From an uncultured Pelagibacteraceae bacterium (GTDB taxonomy: Bacteria > Pseudomonadota > Alphaproteobacteria > Pelagibacterales > Pelagibacteraceae): DNA of 32,500 nucleotides. Positions 1-8,357 of the stretch are shown one piece after another. Both the position numbers and the translations under genes were made by a program. Each line of letters begins with the position of its first letter. Position 1 is the first letter of the stretch. The DNA is taken from positions 1 to 32,500 of the forward strand of contig CACJQX010000004.1 of the NCBI GenBank assembly GCA_902595595.1, read 5' to 3'. Under the pieces are notes generated by a model. The model did not search any database and was not told the DNA's origin. It saw only the letters and a program-made list of their open reading frames with translations.

Positions 1-212
1 TTTTCACCTGTTTTAGGATTTCTTCTTATAGAAGCTTTTTGAGTTTTTACTGAGAACCGTCCGAAACCTCTCAATTCAACGGAGTCTCCATGTCTCAGAG
101 ATCTTTTAATTTCATTTAAAATAATATCTGTAAATTTCGAGAGATCTTTCTGTAAAAAATTTGGCCAGTTTTTTGAGAGTTGTTTTAAAAGCTTTGATTT
201 TACAATAGCCAA
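1..212 (-). CDS. ihfB: Integration host factor subunit beta (partial)
   Basis: Only the first 70 or so codons are in the window; the 3' part lies beyond the left edge. The translation shows the HU/IHF fold opening (helices with KDLSKFTDIILNEIKRSL) followed by the signature GDSVELRGFGRFSVKTQ and the start of the DNA-binding arm, RRNPKTGE. IHF binds and bends DNA as a heterodimer in nucleoid organisation, recombination and transcription. There is no ATG at the expected position. The best start is TTG at 212-210, giving (M)AIVKSKLLKQL, five bases after the rpsA stop, with purine-rich sequence in the rpsA 3' end acting as ribosome-binding region. The order aroA-cmk-rpsA-ihfB is the usual proteobacterial arrangement and supports IHF-beta rather than HU. 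Confidence 0.88.
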   Translation of the reverse strand, partial: MAIVKSKLLKQLSKNWPNFLQKDLSKFTDIILNEIKRSLRHGDSVELRGFGRFSVKTQKASIRRNPKTGE

Positions 213-217
213 TTTAA

Positions 218-1948
218 TTATTCTTTTTCTTCTTCTTTTTTCTTTAAATCTTCAGAAAGAGATGAGAAAGGCAAATTCTTTCCAGAACCTTCTGCGGCCC
301 CATATTTCTCTAAAGCTTCTTTTTTTTCTATTTCTTCCAATAATTTTATACTAAGCACTACTTTTCTCTTATTTAAATCAAGTTCTGCTATCGCACAGTC
401 AAGTTTTTCTCCCCCAGTCCATCTGCTTGGACGTGAATCTGCAGAATTAATCGCTATTGCAGATTTTTTTATTTGGAAATCCATTTCGCAACCTTCGGGT
501 CTTACATACAACCCTTTGTTATCAGTAGAGATAACTTTAACGGTAATTATTTGATTTTTTGATTTATCTTTAAACCAATCAAAAGGATCAGGTTTTGTTT
601 GTCTTAGTCCTACTCTTATTTTTTGTTCATCAGTTTTTACTTCTAATACTTTTACCTTAATTTTGTCTCCTTTTTTATAATTTTTTAATTCCTCTTCTCC
701 ATTATTTAAATAAGTAAGATCATTACAATGCAAGAATGCATCAACATCTAAATCTTCTATTTTTACAAATAGTGAGTATTCATTTTTATTAACTACCTCT
801 CCTTCAACTACTGAATTGATAGGATATTTTTTTTCAAATGTTTCAAAAGGGTTTTCTAGAGTTAATCTATGAGATATCGCAACACGTCTTTTATCTTTAT
901 TAATTTCTGTAATTACACAATCTATTTCATCCCCAACTTTTAACATTTTTTTTGGAGATATATTTTTTTTAGTCCAACTCAATTCACTTGAATGAAGTAA
1001 AGTAGTCAAACCTGCTTCAAGTTCACAAAAGGCTCCAAAGTCCATTAGTTTAACAACTTTAACTTTATAAATTTTATTTAATTCATAATTTTCTATATGT
1101 TCAAATGGATCAGGAGATAGTTGTTTCACAGAACAACCCACTTGCAGTTTTTCTTTGTCGACACTAATTACTTTTAAATCATGTTTTTCACCAATATTAA
1201 ATACTTCATCAGGATGATTTACTCTTGAATAAGAAATTTCCTGAAGATGAACCAAAACATCTAATTCACCATTAACGTTAAAAAAACATCCGAAAGAACT
1301 ATAGCCTTTAACTTCAGCTCCTTTAATAATGTCACCTACATTATATTTTTCTATAATTTTTGCTTTATCCTCTTTTTTAAAAGAGGAAATTATTTCTTTT
1401 CTTGAAACACAAGCGTTTCCTCTAATTTTATCTAATTTGATAAGGGCAAATTTTTGGGGCTCATTCATCAAGTGACTTATATCTTTTAATGGTTTATCAC
1501 TTATCTGAGAGCCAGGCAGAAACATTAATGAACCTGTGTCTATATGTTCTACTATACAACCACCTTTACATTTCGATGTTATTTTTCCCATTATTGGTTC
1601 ATTCTTTTCATAAGCCTCTACAAGTTTATCCCATCCCTTTATCTTTTGGGCTTTGCTTGCAGAAACTAAAACCTCTCCGTTTTTATCTTCAATTTTTTCA
1701 AGTAATACTGAAATTTTTTCACCAATTTTAATTTTATCAATTAAACCCATTCCTTTTAATTCATTTATATCTATTACGGGCTCAGATTTTAAACCTTCAA
1801 CAAAAAGAAAAACAAATTTTTCAGTTATTTTGTTTATTTTTCCTTCGATTATTTTGCCTTCTTCTATTTTGATTTTTGAAAGTTGGCTGTTTAATAGTTT
1901 TTTGAATTCTTCAGATTTTGGATTTGTGAGATCTTTATAAATTTCCAT
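218..1948 (-). CDS. rpsA: 30S ribosomal protein S1
   Basis: S1 binds mRNA on the small ribosomal subunit and helps it load, which matters in a genome with few strong Shine-Dalgarno sites. The 576-residue product carries six S1 (OB-fold) repeats at roughly residues 28-102, 115-190, 205-280, 292-366, 379-452 and 463-545. Repeats 3 and 4 are the most typical (for example VKGYSSFGCFFNV and VVKLMDFGAFCEL). Length is close to the six-domain S1 of E. coli (557 aa). The C-terminus is a charged lysine/glutamate tail. The start ATG lies inside the end of cmk (14-base overlap), so translational coupling to cmk is likely. ihfB follows after five bases. Confidence 0.97.
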   Translation of the reverse strand: MEIYKDLTNPKSEEFKKLLNSQLSKIKIEEGKIIEGKINKITEKFVFLFVEGLKSEPVIDINELKGMGLIDKIKIGEKISVLLEKIEDKNGEVLVSASKAQKIKGWDKLVEAYEKNEPIMGKITSKCKGGCIVEHIDTGSLMFLPGSQISDKPLKDISHLMNEPQKFALIKLDKIRGNACVSRKEIISSFKKEDKAKIIEKYNVGDIIKGAEVKGYSSFGCFFNVNGELDVLVHLQEISYSRVNHPDEVFNIGEKHDLKVISVDKEKLQVGCSVKQLSPDPFEHIENYELNKIYKVKVVKLMDFGAFCELEAGLTTLLHSSELSWTKKNISPKKMLKVGDEIDCVITEINKDKRRVAISHRLTLENPFETFEKKYPINSVVEGEVVNKNEYSLFVKIEDLDVDAFLHCNDLTYLNNGEEELKNYKKGDKIKVKVLEVKTDEQKIRVGLRQTKPDPFDWFKDKSKNQIITVKVISTDNKGLYVRPEGCEMDFQIKKSAIAINSADSRPSRWTGGEKLDCAIAELDLNKRKVVLSIKLLEEIEKKEALEKYGAAEGSGKNLPFSSLSEDLKKKEEEKE

Positions 1949-2603
1949 TAATTTTTAATTTTCTGTCTATTATTTTTTTTATTTTTAAAAAACATGCCCT
2001 TTTATTAAGGTTTGTTGTATTAATCAATAGTGAATCTTTTGTTTTCTTTAATGGGGATATTTTCCTCTCAAAGTCATTTTTGTCACGTATTTTAATGCTT
2101 TTTAGCACTTCTTTATAAGTTATGTTTTTATTCAATTTTTTTAACTCTTTATATCTTCTTAAAGCCCTAGTTTTGAGGTTTGCAGTTATAAAGAACTTAA
2201 AATCTGCGTCAGGTAATATGTTATAGGTTATATCTCTGCCGTCCAAACAGGAACCAGAATATTTTTTTGGAGGATTATATGCCAAATTTTTTTGAAAATT
2301 ATGCACGAGATTTCGAATACTTTTTTTCTTTGCAATTACAGAAGCAATCATTCCTACTTCATCAGATAATAATTCTTTTTTATTTAGATCCTTAATGTTT
2401 AATTTATTTATTTTTTTTTTTAAAAAATTTAAATTAAATTTTTTAGGAAATTTAATTTTGTATAAAGCAATCAATCTGTATGCTTTACCAGTATCTAAAG
2501 CTAAAAGATTATATTGTTTTGATATTGCCTTAGACAAAGTCCCTGCACCAGAGGCAGCAGGAGAATCTATTGCAATTTTGATTATATTTTTCCTTTTTTT
2601 CAT
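1935..2603 (-). CDS. cmk: Cytidylate kinase with altered P-loop
   Basis: Cytidylate kinase phosphorylates CMP and dCMP using ATP. At 222 residues it has normal length. Support comes from the N-terminal IAIDSPAASGAGT loop, LDTGKAYRLIAL (the NMP-binding segment, usually LDTGAMYRA), DEVG, CLDGRDITYNILPDADFKFFITA (family: DGRDIGT..P.A..K.FLTA) and RDKNDFERKISPLKK (family: RD..D..R..SPL). The notable change is in the P-loop: families normally read GPAASGKGT, but here residue 20 is Ala (codon GCA at 2546-2544), so the Walker A lysine is missing, and Gly14 is Ser. It sits between aroA (4-base overlap) and rpsA (14-base overlap), the standard cmk position. Whether it is still a normal kinase cannot be told from sequence. 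Confidence 0.9.
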   Translation of the reverse strand: MKKRKNIIKIAIDSPAASGAGTLSKAISKQYNLLALDTGKAYRLIALYKIKFPKKFNLNFLKKKINKLNIKDLNKKELLSDEVGMIASVIAKKKSIRNLVHNFQKNLAYNPPKKYSGSCLDGRDITYNILPDADFKFFITANLKTRALRRYKELKKLNKNITYKEVLKSIKIRDKNDFERKISPLKKTKDSLLINTTNLNKRACFLKIKKIIDRKLKINGNL

Positions 2604-3922
2604 TTATTTTTTAATTTATTTATAATCTTTAAAAAATTTGGAAAAGATGTTTTGATAGAATTCTTATCATATATTTTCCAAGTACCTCCAAATGATAAAC
2701 CTGCAATTACACTTGTCATAAATACCCTGTGATCTTTTAAAAAATTTTTAATTATAATTTTTTTAGTAATTTTTAAATCTGGATTACCATATATTTTTAT
2801 CGAGTCATTAGTTGTAATTGTTTTAATTCCCATTTTTTTTAAAATTTTTGCCCCCCATATTAGTCTTGGACTTTCTTTTTGGTTAAGTTCAGCTAAACCT
2901 TTAAAATAAGATATACCATTTGCTTTAGCCGCAACTAGGAAAATTACTAAAAATTCATCAATAGCACCACTGTTCAAATTTTTTGGACAATTTATTGCTT
3001 TTATAGAGCTTGGACTTTCAATTTTGATGTCTGCATTTCTTTCACCTTTATAAGTTTTTTGATTTTGAAGCTTAATTTTGATTCCCATTTTTTTTAAAAT
3101 TGTAATTACAGCTGATCTAGAAGGATTGATATTTACATTTTTAATAATAAGTTTTGAGTTTTTGTTTAAAGCAGTTAAAATTAAAAAAAAAGCACTTGAA
3201 CTTATGTCTGAAGGTATAAGATAATTTAATTTATTTATTTTTTTAACTTTTTTAATTTTAATTAAATCATAACCTTTCATTTTTTTAATTGTAATAGGTA
3301 ATTTTAAATATTTGGAAAGCAATTCAGTATGATCGCGTGATTTTTTAGCTTTAATTAATGTTGTTCCTTCAGCTCTCATCCCAGCAAACATTACTGCACT
3401 TTTGCATTGAGCAGATCCTTTGTTTTCAATGTAATTAATAGATTTAAGTTTTTTTGAACCGTTAATTGTTAGTGGTAAATTTCTATTTTTATAAAGCTTT
3501 AATTTAGAACCAAACTTTGAAAGCGGATCAGAAATTCTTTTAAAATCTCTTTTTGATAAACTTTTATCACCTATTAGTTTTATTGGATAAGGAGTGTTTA
3601 TCAACAGTCCGAGTATTAATCTGCCTAGAGTTCCAGAATTTTGTGCATCTAAAGTAATATTCTTTTTGTATTTATAACCATTTATTCCATTTCCATGAAT
3701 TTCACATAAATTATTTTTAAATTTAACTTTAATACCTAATTTTTTTATTGTATTAATTGCAGCTATAACATCCTCTGACATCAACAAGTTTTTCGCTTTA
3801 GATATACCATTTGCTAAAGATGAAAATAGAACCCACCTTATACTTAAACTTTTATCACCACTAACGGTAATTGTTTTGTTATAAGTTTTAATTTTTTTTT
3901 TGACAGTGATGTAATTGGACAT
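2600..3922 (-). CDS. aroA: 3-phosphoshikimate 1-carboxyvinyltransferase (EPSP synthase)
   Basis: This enzyme transfers the enolpyruvyl group of PEP to shikimate-3-phosphate, the sixth step of the shikimate pathway, in the cytoplasm. The 440-residue product shows the family motifs in order: SGDKSLSIRWVL near the N-terminus, AQNSGTLGRLI (the usual GNAGTAMR segment, here in a divergent NSGT form), GDKSLSKRDFKRISDPL, GSAQCKSAVMFAGMRAEGTT (family SAQVKSA..LAGL.AEGTT), DISSSAFFL, and AIDEFLVIFLVAAKANG followed by GLAELNQKESPRL (family IDE.P.....A.A.G......EELR.KE..R). It lies five bases downstream of lptB and overlaps cmk by four bases, so it is probably cotranscribed with the LPS genes. The divergent NSGT loop might affect glyphosate sensitivity, but that is only inference. 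Confidence 0.95.
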   Translation of the reverse strand: MSNYITVKKKIKTYNKTITVSGDKSLSIRWVLFSSLANGISKAKNLLMSEDVIAAINTIKKLGIKVKFKNNLCEIHGNGINGYKYKKNITLDAQNSGTLGRLILGLLINTPYPIKLIGDKSLSKRDFKRISDPLSKFGSKLKLYKNRNLPLTINGSKKLKSINYIENKGSAQCKSAVMFAGMRAEGTTLIKAKKSRDHTELLSKYLKLPITIKKMKGYDLIKIKKVKKINKLNYLIPSDISSSAFFLILTALNKNSKLIIKNVNINPSRSAVITILKKMGIKIKLQNQKTYKGERNADIKIESPSSIKAINCPKNLNSGAIDEFLVIFLVAAKANGISYFKGLAELNQKESPRLIWGAKILKKMGIKTITTNDSIKIYGNPDLKITKKIIIKNFLKDHRVFMTSVIAGLSFGGTWKIYDKNSIKTSFPNFLKIINKLKNK

Positions 3923-3927
3923 TTATT

Positions 3928-4704
3928 TTAACTTATTTTGAAACTATCTCCAAAATATGCGTTTCTAGCTTTAATATTCATAACTAGATTTGATGGTGTA
4001 TCTTGTGCAATTATTTTAGAATTACTAAGTATCATAGCCATATCAACGCAAGCAAGAAGATCTCTAGCTTGATGGTCACAGATTATTATAGTGATATTGC
4101 TCTCTTGTTGTAAGTTTACAACAATTTCTTGCAACATTTTGATTGTTAAAACATCAAGTGCTGCAAAACATTCGTCTAGCAAAAGAACATTTGGCTGACT
4201 TAAAAGGGATAACGCTATCACTAATTTTTTTCTTTGACCTCCCGATAAAAACTTTGCCTTTACATCTTTAACATTTTCAAGTTCGAATTTAGAAAGCAAA
4301 TAGTCTATTCTTTCGCTTATTAAATTTTTTTTATCTATAATTATTTCTGCAATTGCTTTTAAATTGTCTAACAAGGATAAATCATTAAAATATCCTCCAT
4401 GCTGTGGAACATAACCAACTTTAAATTTTTTTGTTCTTAAATAAATTGGGTATTTAGTAACATCCTCACCATTTATAATTATTTTACCATGTTGTGGATT
4501 GATTAAACCAGTAATTAGGTTAAATATTGTAGACTTCCCAACACCGTTAGGTCCAAGCATTCCAAAAATTTGCCCTCGATTGATTTTGAAATTAATATTA
4601 TCTAAAATTAACCGATTTCCATAAGATAAAGAAATATTTTGAAACTCTACAATCGGTTCTACATTTTTAAATGATTTGATACGAAATTTTTTTATTACAG
4701 CCAT
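3928..4704 (-). CDS. lptB: LPS export ABC transporter ATP-binding protein LptB
   Basis: LptB is the cytoplasmic ATPase of the LptB2FGC complex that extracts LPS from the inner membrane. Visible motifs: Walker A GPNGVGKST (residues 51-59), Q-loop GYVPQHGG, ABC signature LSGGQRKKL, Walker B VLLLDECFAALD, and the H-loop in IIICDHQ. LptB proteins typically have a CDHxxRDLL-type switch, matched here by CDHQARDLL. The N-terminus is about 18 residues longer than the ~240-residue E. coli protein. The gene begins one base after the lptC stop. The lptA gene that usually separates lptC and lptB is absent here, and rpoN, the usual downstream neighbour, is replaced by aroA. Confidence 0.94.
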   Translation of the reverse strand: MAVIKKFRIKSFKNVEPIVEFQNISLSYGNRLILDNINFKINRGQIFGMLGPNGVGKSTIFNLITGLINPQHGKIIINGEDVTKYPIYLRTKKFKVGYVPQHGGYFNDLSLLDNLKAIAEIIIDKKNLISERIDYLLSKFELENVKDVKAKFLSGGQRKKLVIALSLLSQPNVLLLDECFAALDVLTIKMLQEIVVNLQQESNITIIICDHQARDLLACVDMAMILSNSKIIAQDTPSNLVMNIKARNAYFGDSFKIS

Positions 4705-4705
4705 A

Positions 4706-5278
4706 TCAGTTTATACTCTTAATATTTACTTTTTCATTAACATTGTACATATAAATTTTTGTATCTTTTGTTTCTAGGTTCATTTCAATTACATCAGAAA
4801 TTAACATATCTTTATCATTATAATATCTTACATTTTTAGAAATTATCATTGAATTTCTGTTTATTGAAAAGTCCAAGTATTCACTTAATATATTATTATT
4901 TAAATAGTTGATATTTACGTTTTTGGAAAAAATGGTGTCATAATTGTTTATATTGTATTTTCCAAAATCTGAGACAATTTTAATTATTTCAGAGTTTTTC
5001 AATTTTATATTAGCCGTGACATCAGTAAGGTAGATTATAGCACTATTGTTGATATCCACTTCACCTATTTTAGCATAAATTTTATAAGAATTTCCTTTTA
5101 CATCTGTTGATGTATAATTAACATCTTTAATAACATTTGAATTATATGTTTTTTCCTCTGATTCTAAGGCTTCTATTTTTACCTCTTTTTCTTGTTTGAA
5201 AAAATTAAAAAAAATAAAAATAGTAACAATTGCTATTAAGAAAATAGATAAACTTTTTATTATTAACTTATTTTTCAT
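4706..5278 (-). CDS. lptC: LPS export protein LptC, single-span periplasmic
   Basis: The 190-residue product has an N-terminal membrane anchor (hydrophobic residues about 8-26) followed by a beta-rich, polar periplasmic domain with repeated short strand patterns such as NSYKIYAKIGEVD, AIIYLTDVTANIKL and NMIISKNVRYY-like segments. This fits LptC (YrbK), which receives LPS from LptFG in the inner membrane and passes it to the periplasmic bridge. Sequence similarity in this family is weak, so the call leans on architecture and on position between kdsD and lptB. The start ATG overlaps the kdsD stop by one base. LptA has the same beta-jellyroll fold, but it carries a cleaved signal peptide and not an anchor; a merged LptC/LptA role cannot be ruled out because no lptA is seen nearby. 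Confidence 0.8.
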   Translation of the reverse strand: MKNKLIIKSLSIFLIAIVTIFIFFNFFKQEKEVKIEALESEEKTYNSNVIKDVNYTSTDVKGNSYKIYAKIGEVDINNSAIIYLTDVTANIKLKNSEIIKIVSDFGKYNINNYDTIFSKNVNINYLNNNILSEYLDFSINRNSMIISKNVRYYNDKDMLISDVIEMNLETKDTKIYMYNVNEKVNIKSIN

Positions 5279-6246
5279 TAGCTAATATTAGCTTTTAATA
5301 TTGTATGAATATGAAGGACACCAATTGTTTTAAGAGGTTTTTTTTTATTAACAACAACTATAGAAGTAATTTTCTTATTATTCATTATAGAAAGCGCTTT
5401 TGCTGCTAATTCATTTTTATCAATTGAAATCGGCTTTTTTGTCATAATTTTTTTTACTGGCAAAGATTGAAAATTATTTTTCTTTTGAGTAAATCTTCTA
5501 ATTTGCCCATCAGTGATTATTCCTTTTGTATTTTTATTTTTATCTCTTATTATTAATATTCCAAGACCCTTTTCTGTAATTGTTTTTAAAGCTTTATTCA
5601 TTTTAGTATTTTCATTTACAAAAGGTATTTTGCTTCCTGTTGTCATTATATCTTCTACGGTTTTCAATTGAGCACCTAAAGATCCAGCAGGATGTAATTT
5701 TTTAAAATCTGATTTGCCAAATTTTTTATTTTGCATGGTTGCAATCGCCAATGCATCTCCTAATGCTAATTGAGCAGTTGTGCTTGAAGTTGGAACAATT
5801 CCTCCAGCTTCAACAAGTTTAGGAATTAAAAGTTTTATATCAGATGCTTTATAAAGAATTGAGTCTACTTTAGAAACAATTCCTATCAATAATATTCTAT
5901 TTCTATTAGCGAATTGAATTATATTTTTTAACTCTGCTGTCTCTCCAGAATTACTAATAATTATTAATATATCTTTCTTTGAAATCATTCCAAGATCACC
6001 GTGAGAAGCTTCACTTGCTGAAAGATAAAATGATGGTGTACCTACAGAAGCAAGTGTAGCTGCAATTTTGGACGCAATCAATCCACTTTTTCCAACTCCA
6101 CATAAAATAACTTTTGATTGACAATTCGTTATTGAGTTTATGGCAGAGTTAAAAGATGAATTAAGACTATTTTTAAGTTTCTGTAATGCCTTAATTTCAA
6201 GATTAATAACTTTTTTTGCTTCTGATATAAATTTTCTTTTACCCAT
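5278..6246 (-). CDS. kdsD: Arabinose-5-phosphate isomerase (KdsD/KpsF)
   Basis: It converts ribulose-5-phosphate to arabinose-5-phosphate, the first committed step to Kdo, the inner-core sugar of LPS. The N-terminal half is a SIS sugar-isomerase domain with CGVGKSGLIASKIAATLAS, the strongly conserved EASHGDLGMI and SNSGETAEL. The C-terminal half has two CBS domains (about residues 205-260 and 268-322; IMTTGSKIPFV and IMTKKPISI begin them). I start it at ATG 6246, which overlaps the rnd stop in a TGATG and gives 322 residues, the usual length. An in-frame TTG four codons upstream is less likely. kdsC, the Kdo-8-phosphate phosphatase gene often placed next, is absent here; lptC follows directly. 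Confidence 0.95.
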   Translation of the reverse strand: MGKRKFISEAKKVINLEIKALQKLKNSLNSSFNSAINSITNCQSKVILCGVGKSGLIASKIAATLASVGTPSFYLSASEASHGDLGMISKKDILIIISNSGETAELKNIIQFANRNRILLIGIVSKVDSILYKASDIKLLIPKLVEAGGIVPTSSTTAQLALGDALAIATMQNKKFGKSDFKKLHPAGSLGAQLKTVEDIMTTGSKIPFVNENTKMNKALKTITEKGLGILIIRDKNKNTKGIITDGQIRRFTQKKNNFQSLPVKKIMTKKPISIDKNELAAKALSIMNNKKITSIVVVNKKKPLKTIGVLHIHTILKANIS

Positions 6247-6857
6247 CAATGAGACCAAATATCATCTTTGAACATAGCTAAATCAAGCTCAACTCTTATC
6301 TTTAAAAATTTTAAACAATCCTTGTAAAGCTCTATTCTATTTTCTCTTTTTAAAATTTTTTCAAGTTCCTCGTGAATTTTATGTAAATAGATCACATCAT
6401 TTGCACAATATTTTAATTGTGCTGCTGTTAATTCACCACCAAAATCAGAATTTTGAAATTGTTTACTAATATCAATATTTGTAAATTCTTTAATTAAAGT
6501 TTTTAAAGAATGATTATCAGAGTAAGATCTAGCAAGTTTTGATGCTATTTTAGTATCCAAGATATTATTTGTATCTGATTTTAAATAATATTTAATGTGT
6601 GCGATATCTGCTCTTCCATAATGAAAAATTTTTGTAATTTTTTCATCATTTAATAATTTAACTAGATTTGGAGCATTATAATTAACTCTATTAAATTGCA
6701 CTATGTGTGCGTCTGAATTACCTGAAGAAATTTGTATTAAACATAGTGGGTCACGTCTTACATTTAGACCCATAAACTCTCCATCCACAGCTATTATATT
6801 GCCTAATTCCAAATCATCTGGTATGTCGTTTTTGTGTAGTTGAATATTATTACTCAT
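6246..6857 (-). CDS. rnd: Ribonuclease D, short alphaproteobacterial type
   Basis: This is a DEDD-family 3'-5' exoribonuclease. Exo motif I is AVDGEFMGL, with the metal ligands Asp25 and Glu27. Motif II lies around FHYGRADIAHIKYYL. Motif III is KYCANDVIYLH, with the Tyr and Asp of the DEDDy subgroup. At 203 residues it lacks the HRDC domains of the ~375-residue E. coli RNase D, as is common for alphaproteobacterial versions. It is the first gene of the minus-strand run that continues to ihfB and overlaps kdsD by one base. Only 16 bases separate its start from the divergent gene at 6874, so the promoters of both genes must reach into each other's coding sequence. Confidence 0.92.
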   Translation of the reverse strand: MSNNIQLHKNDIPDDLELGNIIAVDGEFMGLNVRRDPLCLIQISSGNSDAHIVQFNRVNYNAPNLVKLLNDEKITKIFHYGRADIAHIKYYLKSDTNNILDTKIASKLARSYSDNHSLKTLIKEFTNIDISKQFQNSDFGGELTAAQLKYCANDVIYLHKIHEELEKILKRENRIELYKDCLKFLKIRVELDLAMFKDDIWSH

Positions 6858-6873
6858 TATAAAACATATATAT

Positions 6874-7860
6874 ATGAAAGCAAAAAATTGTCTAATTTTT
6901 GGTGGAAGTGGCCAAATTGGAAGAAACTTGATAAGAAAACTGACAAAGAATGACTATAAAGTTACTGTTGTAACAAGAAATATTCATCAAAAAAGTTATT
7001 TAATCAAAACCCAAGCTAATGCAGGCTATATTGACATAGTAGAGACAAATATTTTTGAGGAAAATAAAATAAGAAAACTTTTTGAGAAAGCAGATATTTG
7101 TATAAATTTAATTGGGATTTTATTTCAACAAAAAAAAGGAAATACGTTCAAAAATATTCATACAATTTTTCCATCCCTTTTAGCAAAATTTTCAAAAGAA
7201 TATAATTTAAAACACTTTATTCACTTATCTGCATTAGGCGTTAATGAAGCTAAAGATTCTGATTATGCTAAAAGCAAGCTTGATGGAGAAAATGAAATTT
7301 TAAGTAATTTTCCCTTAGCAACAATCTTGAGACCCTCAATTGTTTATTCAGTGGATGATAATTTTACAACAAATTTTATGACACTACTAAATAGACTTCC
7401 TGTTTTTCCACTTTACTATAACGGAGATACTAAGTTTAGTCCTATTCATTGTTCTGATTTAACAGATGTAATTTTTCACATAATTTCAAAGAATATCTAT
7501 ACTAAAATTGTGGAATGTGTAGGACCAGAGGTGATTACATTTAAAGAAATATTATTAAGATTAATGAAACTTACTGATAAAAAAAGAATTTTAATACCAT
7601 TTCCACTTTCATTAGCAAAAATGTCTGCACGTTTATTTGAGATAATGCCTAATCCAATTTTAACAATGGATCAATTAAAACTACTTAAGTACGATAACAT
7701 TTTGTCTGGAAAATATAAATCAAATTCTCAAATTGGTGTTCCAAGTGTTAGATATTTTAATGATGAAGTTAAAAAATATTGTTTTATGTGGAGAGAAGGA
7801 GGACAATTTTCCACAGAAAAATACTCTTCAAATAGTTATGAAGAAAAAAATTTAAGTTAA
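6874..7860 (+). CDS. NAD(P)-binding protein, complex I NDUFA9-like family
   Basis: The 328-residue product is an atypical short-chain dehydrogenase/reductase. It has an N-terminal Rossmann motif FGGSGQIGRNLIRKL (GxxGxxG) and the segment HLSALGVNEAKDSDYAKSKLDGE, in which the catalytic Tyr-x-x-x-Lys of the SDR family is kept as YAKSK. The LSALG...SDYAKSK..GE combination and the later ILRPSIVY are typical of the alphaproteobacterial relatives of mitochondrial NDUFA9, an accessory subunit of respiratory complex I. Alphaproteobacterial members may act as quinone/complex I-linked or general NADPH-binding proteins; the substrate cannot be read from sequence. The gene is monocistronic, converges on gcrA with two bases between stops, and is divergent from rnd by 16 bases. 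Confidence 0.86.
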   Translation: MKAKNCLIFGGSGQIGRNLIRKLTKNDYKVTVVTRNIHQKSYLIKTQANAGYIDIVETNIFEENKIRKLFEKADICINLIGILFQQKKGNTFKNIHTIFPSLLAKFSKEYNLKHFIHLSALGVNEAKDSDYAKSKLDGENEILSNFPLATILRPSIVYSVDDNFTTNFMTLLNRLPVFPLYYNGDTKFSPIHCSDLTDVIFHIISKNIYTKIVECVGPEVITFKEILLRLMKLTDKKRILIPFPLSLAKMSARLFEIMPNPILTMDQLKLLKYDNILSGKYKSNSQIGVPSVRYFNDEVKKYCFMWREGGQFSTEKYSSNSYEEKNLS

Positions 7861-7862
7861 TT

Positions 7863-8357
7863 TTAAGCTGATTTTATTTTCTTTTCTATAAAATCTGGAA
7901 TATCTTCTTTTTCTGTAACTTCTTCTTTTTTTCCTTTAGGTTGATAAGCATATAGAAGATGAAGTTTACAGTATGAGAAATCTTTTAATGATGATCTTCC
8001 ACAAAAATAAAATGATTTTTCATTTGGATGTCCTACTGGCCATTTACAAGAATTTTCATCGAGTTCTTCTAGTTGTTTAGGATTTTCTGGTTCAAAATCT
8101 TTTTCAATTATTAATGATTTAAATTTGCTTCTTCGAACTCTTTTGGATTTAATATTTTTTTCATCTGATGAATTTTCAAAATTTTGATTTGAGGTAGCTG
8201 TTCGAGTTTTTATTTTTGCAGATAAATTTAAACGATGAGCCTTACCAATTACGGCATTTCTACTTATACCTCCAATAATTTGGGCAATTTGACTTGCGGT
8301 ATTTCCTTTTCCCCAAAGTTCTTTTAATTTTGATACTTTTTCCTCAGTCCAACTCAT
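7863..8357 (-). CDS. gcrA: GcrA-type cell cycle regulator
   Basis: GcrA works with sigma-70 RNA polymerase and DNA methylated at GANTC sites to control the alphaproteobacterial cell cycle. The N-terminal helix-turn-helix reads MSWTEEKVSKLKELWGKG, then ASQIAQIIGGISRNAVIGKAHRL, a near-canonical GcrA DNA-binding domain (residues 1-45). The C-terminus has the cysteine-containing domain CKWPVGHPNE...FYFCG...YCKLHLLYAYQP that contacts sigma factor in the family. The middle is a lysine/arginine-rich linker. I start at ATG 8357 (164 residues) because GcrA proteins begin with MSW; a TTG two codons upstream is in frame. Upstream lie two inverted repeats (8361-8370 and 8383-8405) that may be operators. 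Confidence 0.95.
   Translation of the reverse strand: MSWTEEKVSKLKELWGKGNTASQIAQIIGGISRNAVIGKAHRLNLSAKIKTRTATSNQNFENSSDEKNIKSKRVRRSKFKSLIIEKDFEPENPKQLEELDENSCKWPVGHPNEKSFYFCGRSSLKDFSYCKLHLLYAYQPKGKKEEVTEKEDIPDFIEKKIKSA

Noticed and set aside
1489-1940. Two plus-strand open frames opposite rpsA
   Set aside because: Low-complexity Leu/Phe/Ser-rich shadows of a clear six-domain S1 gene.
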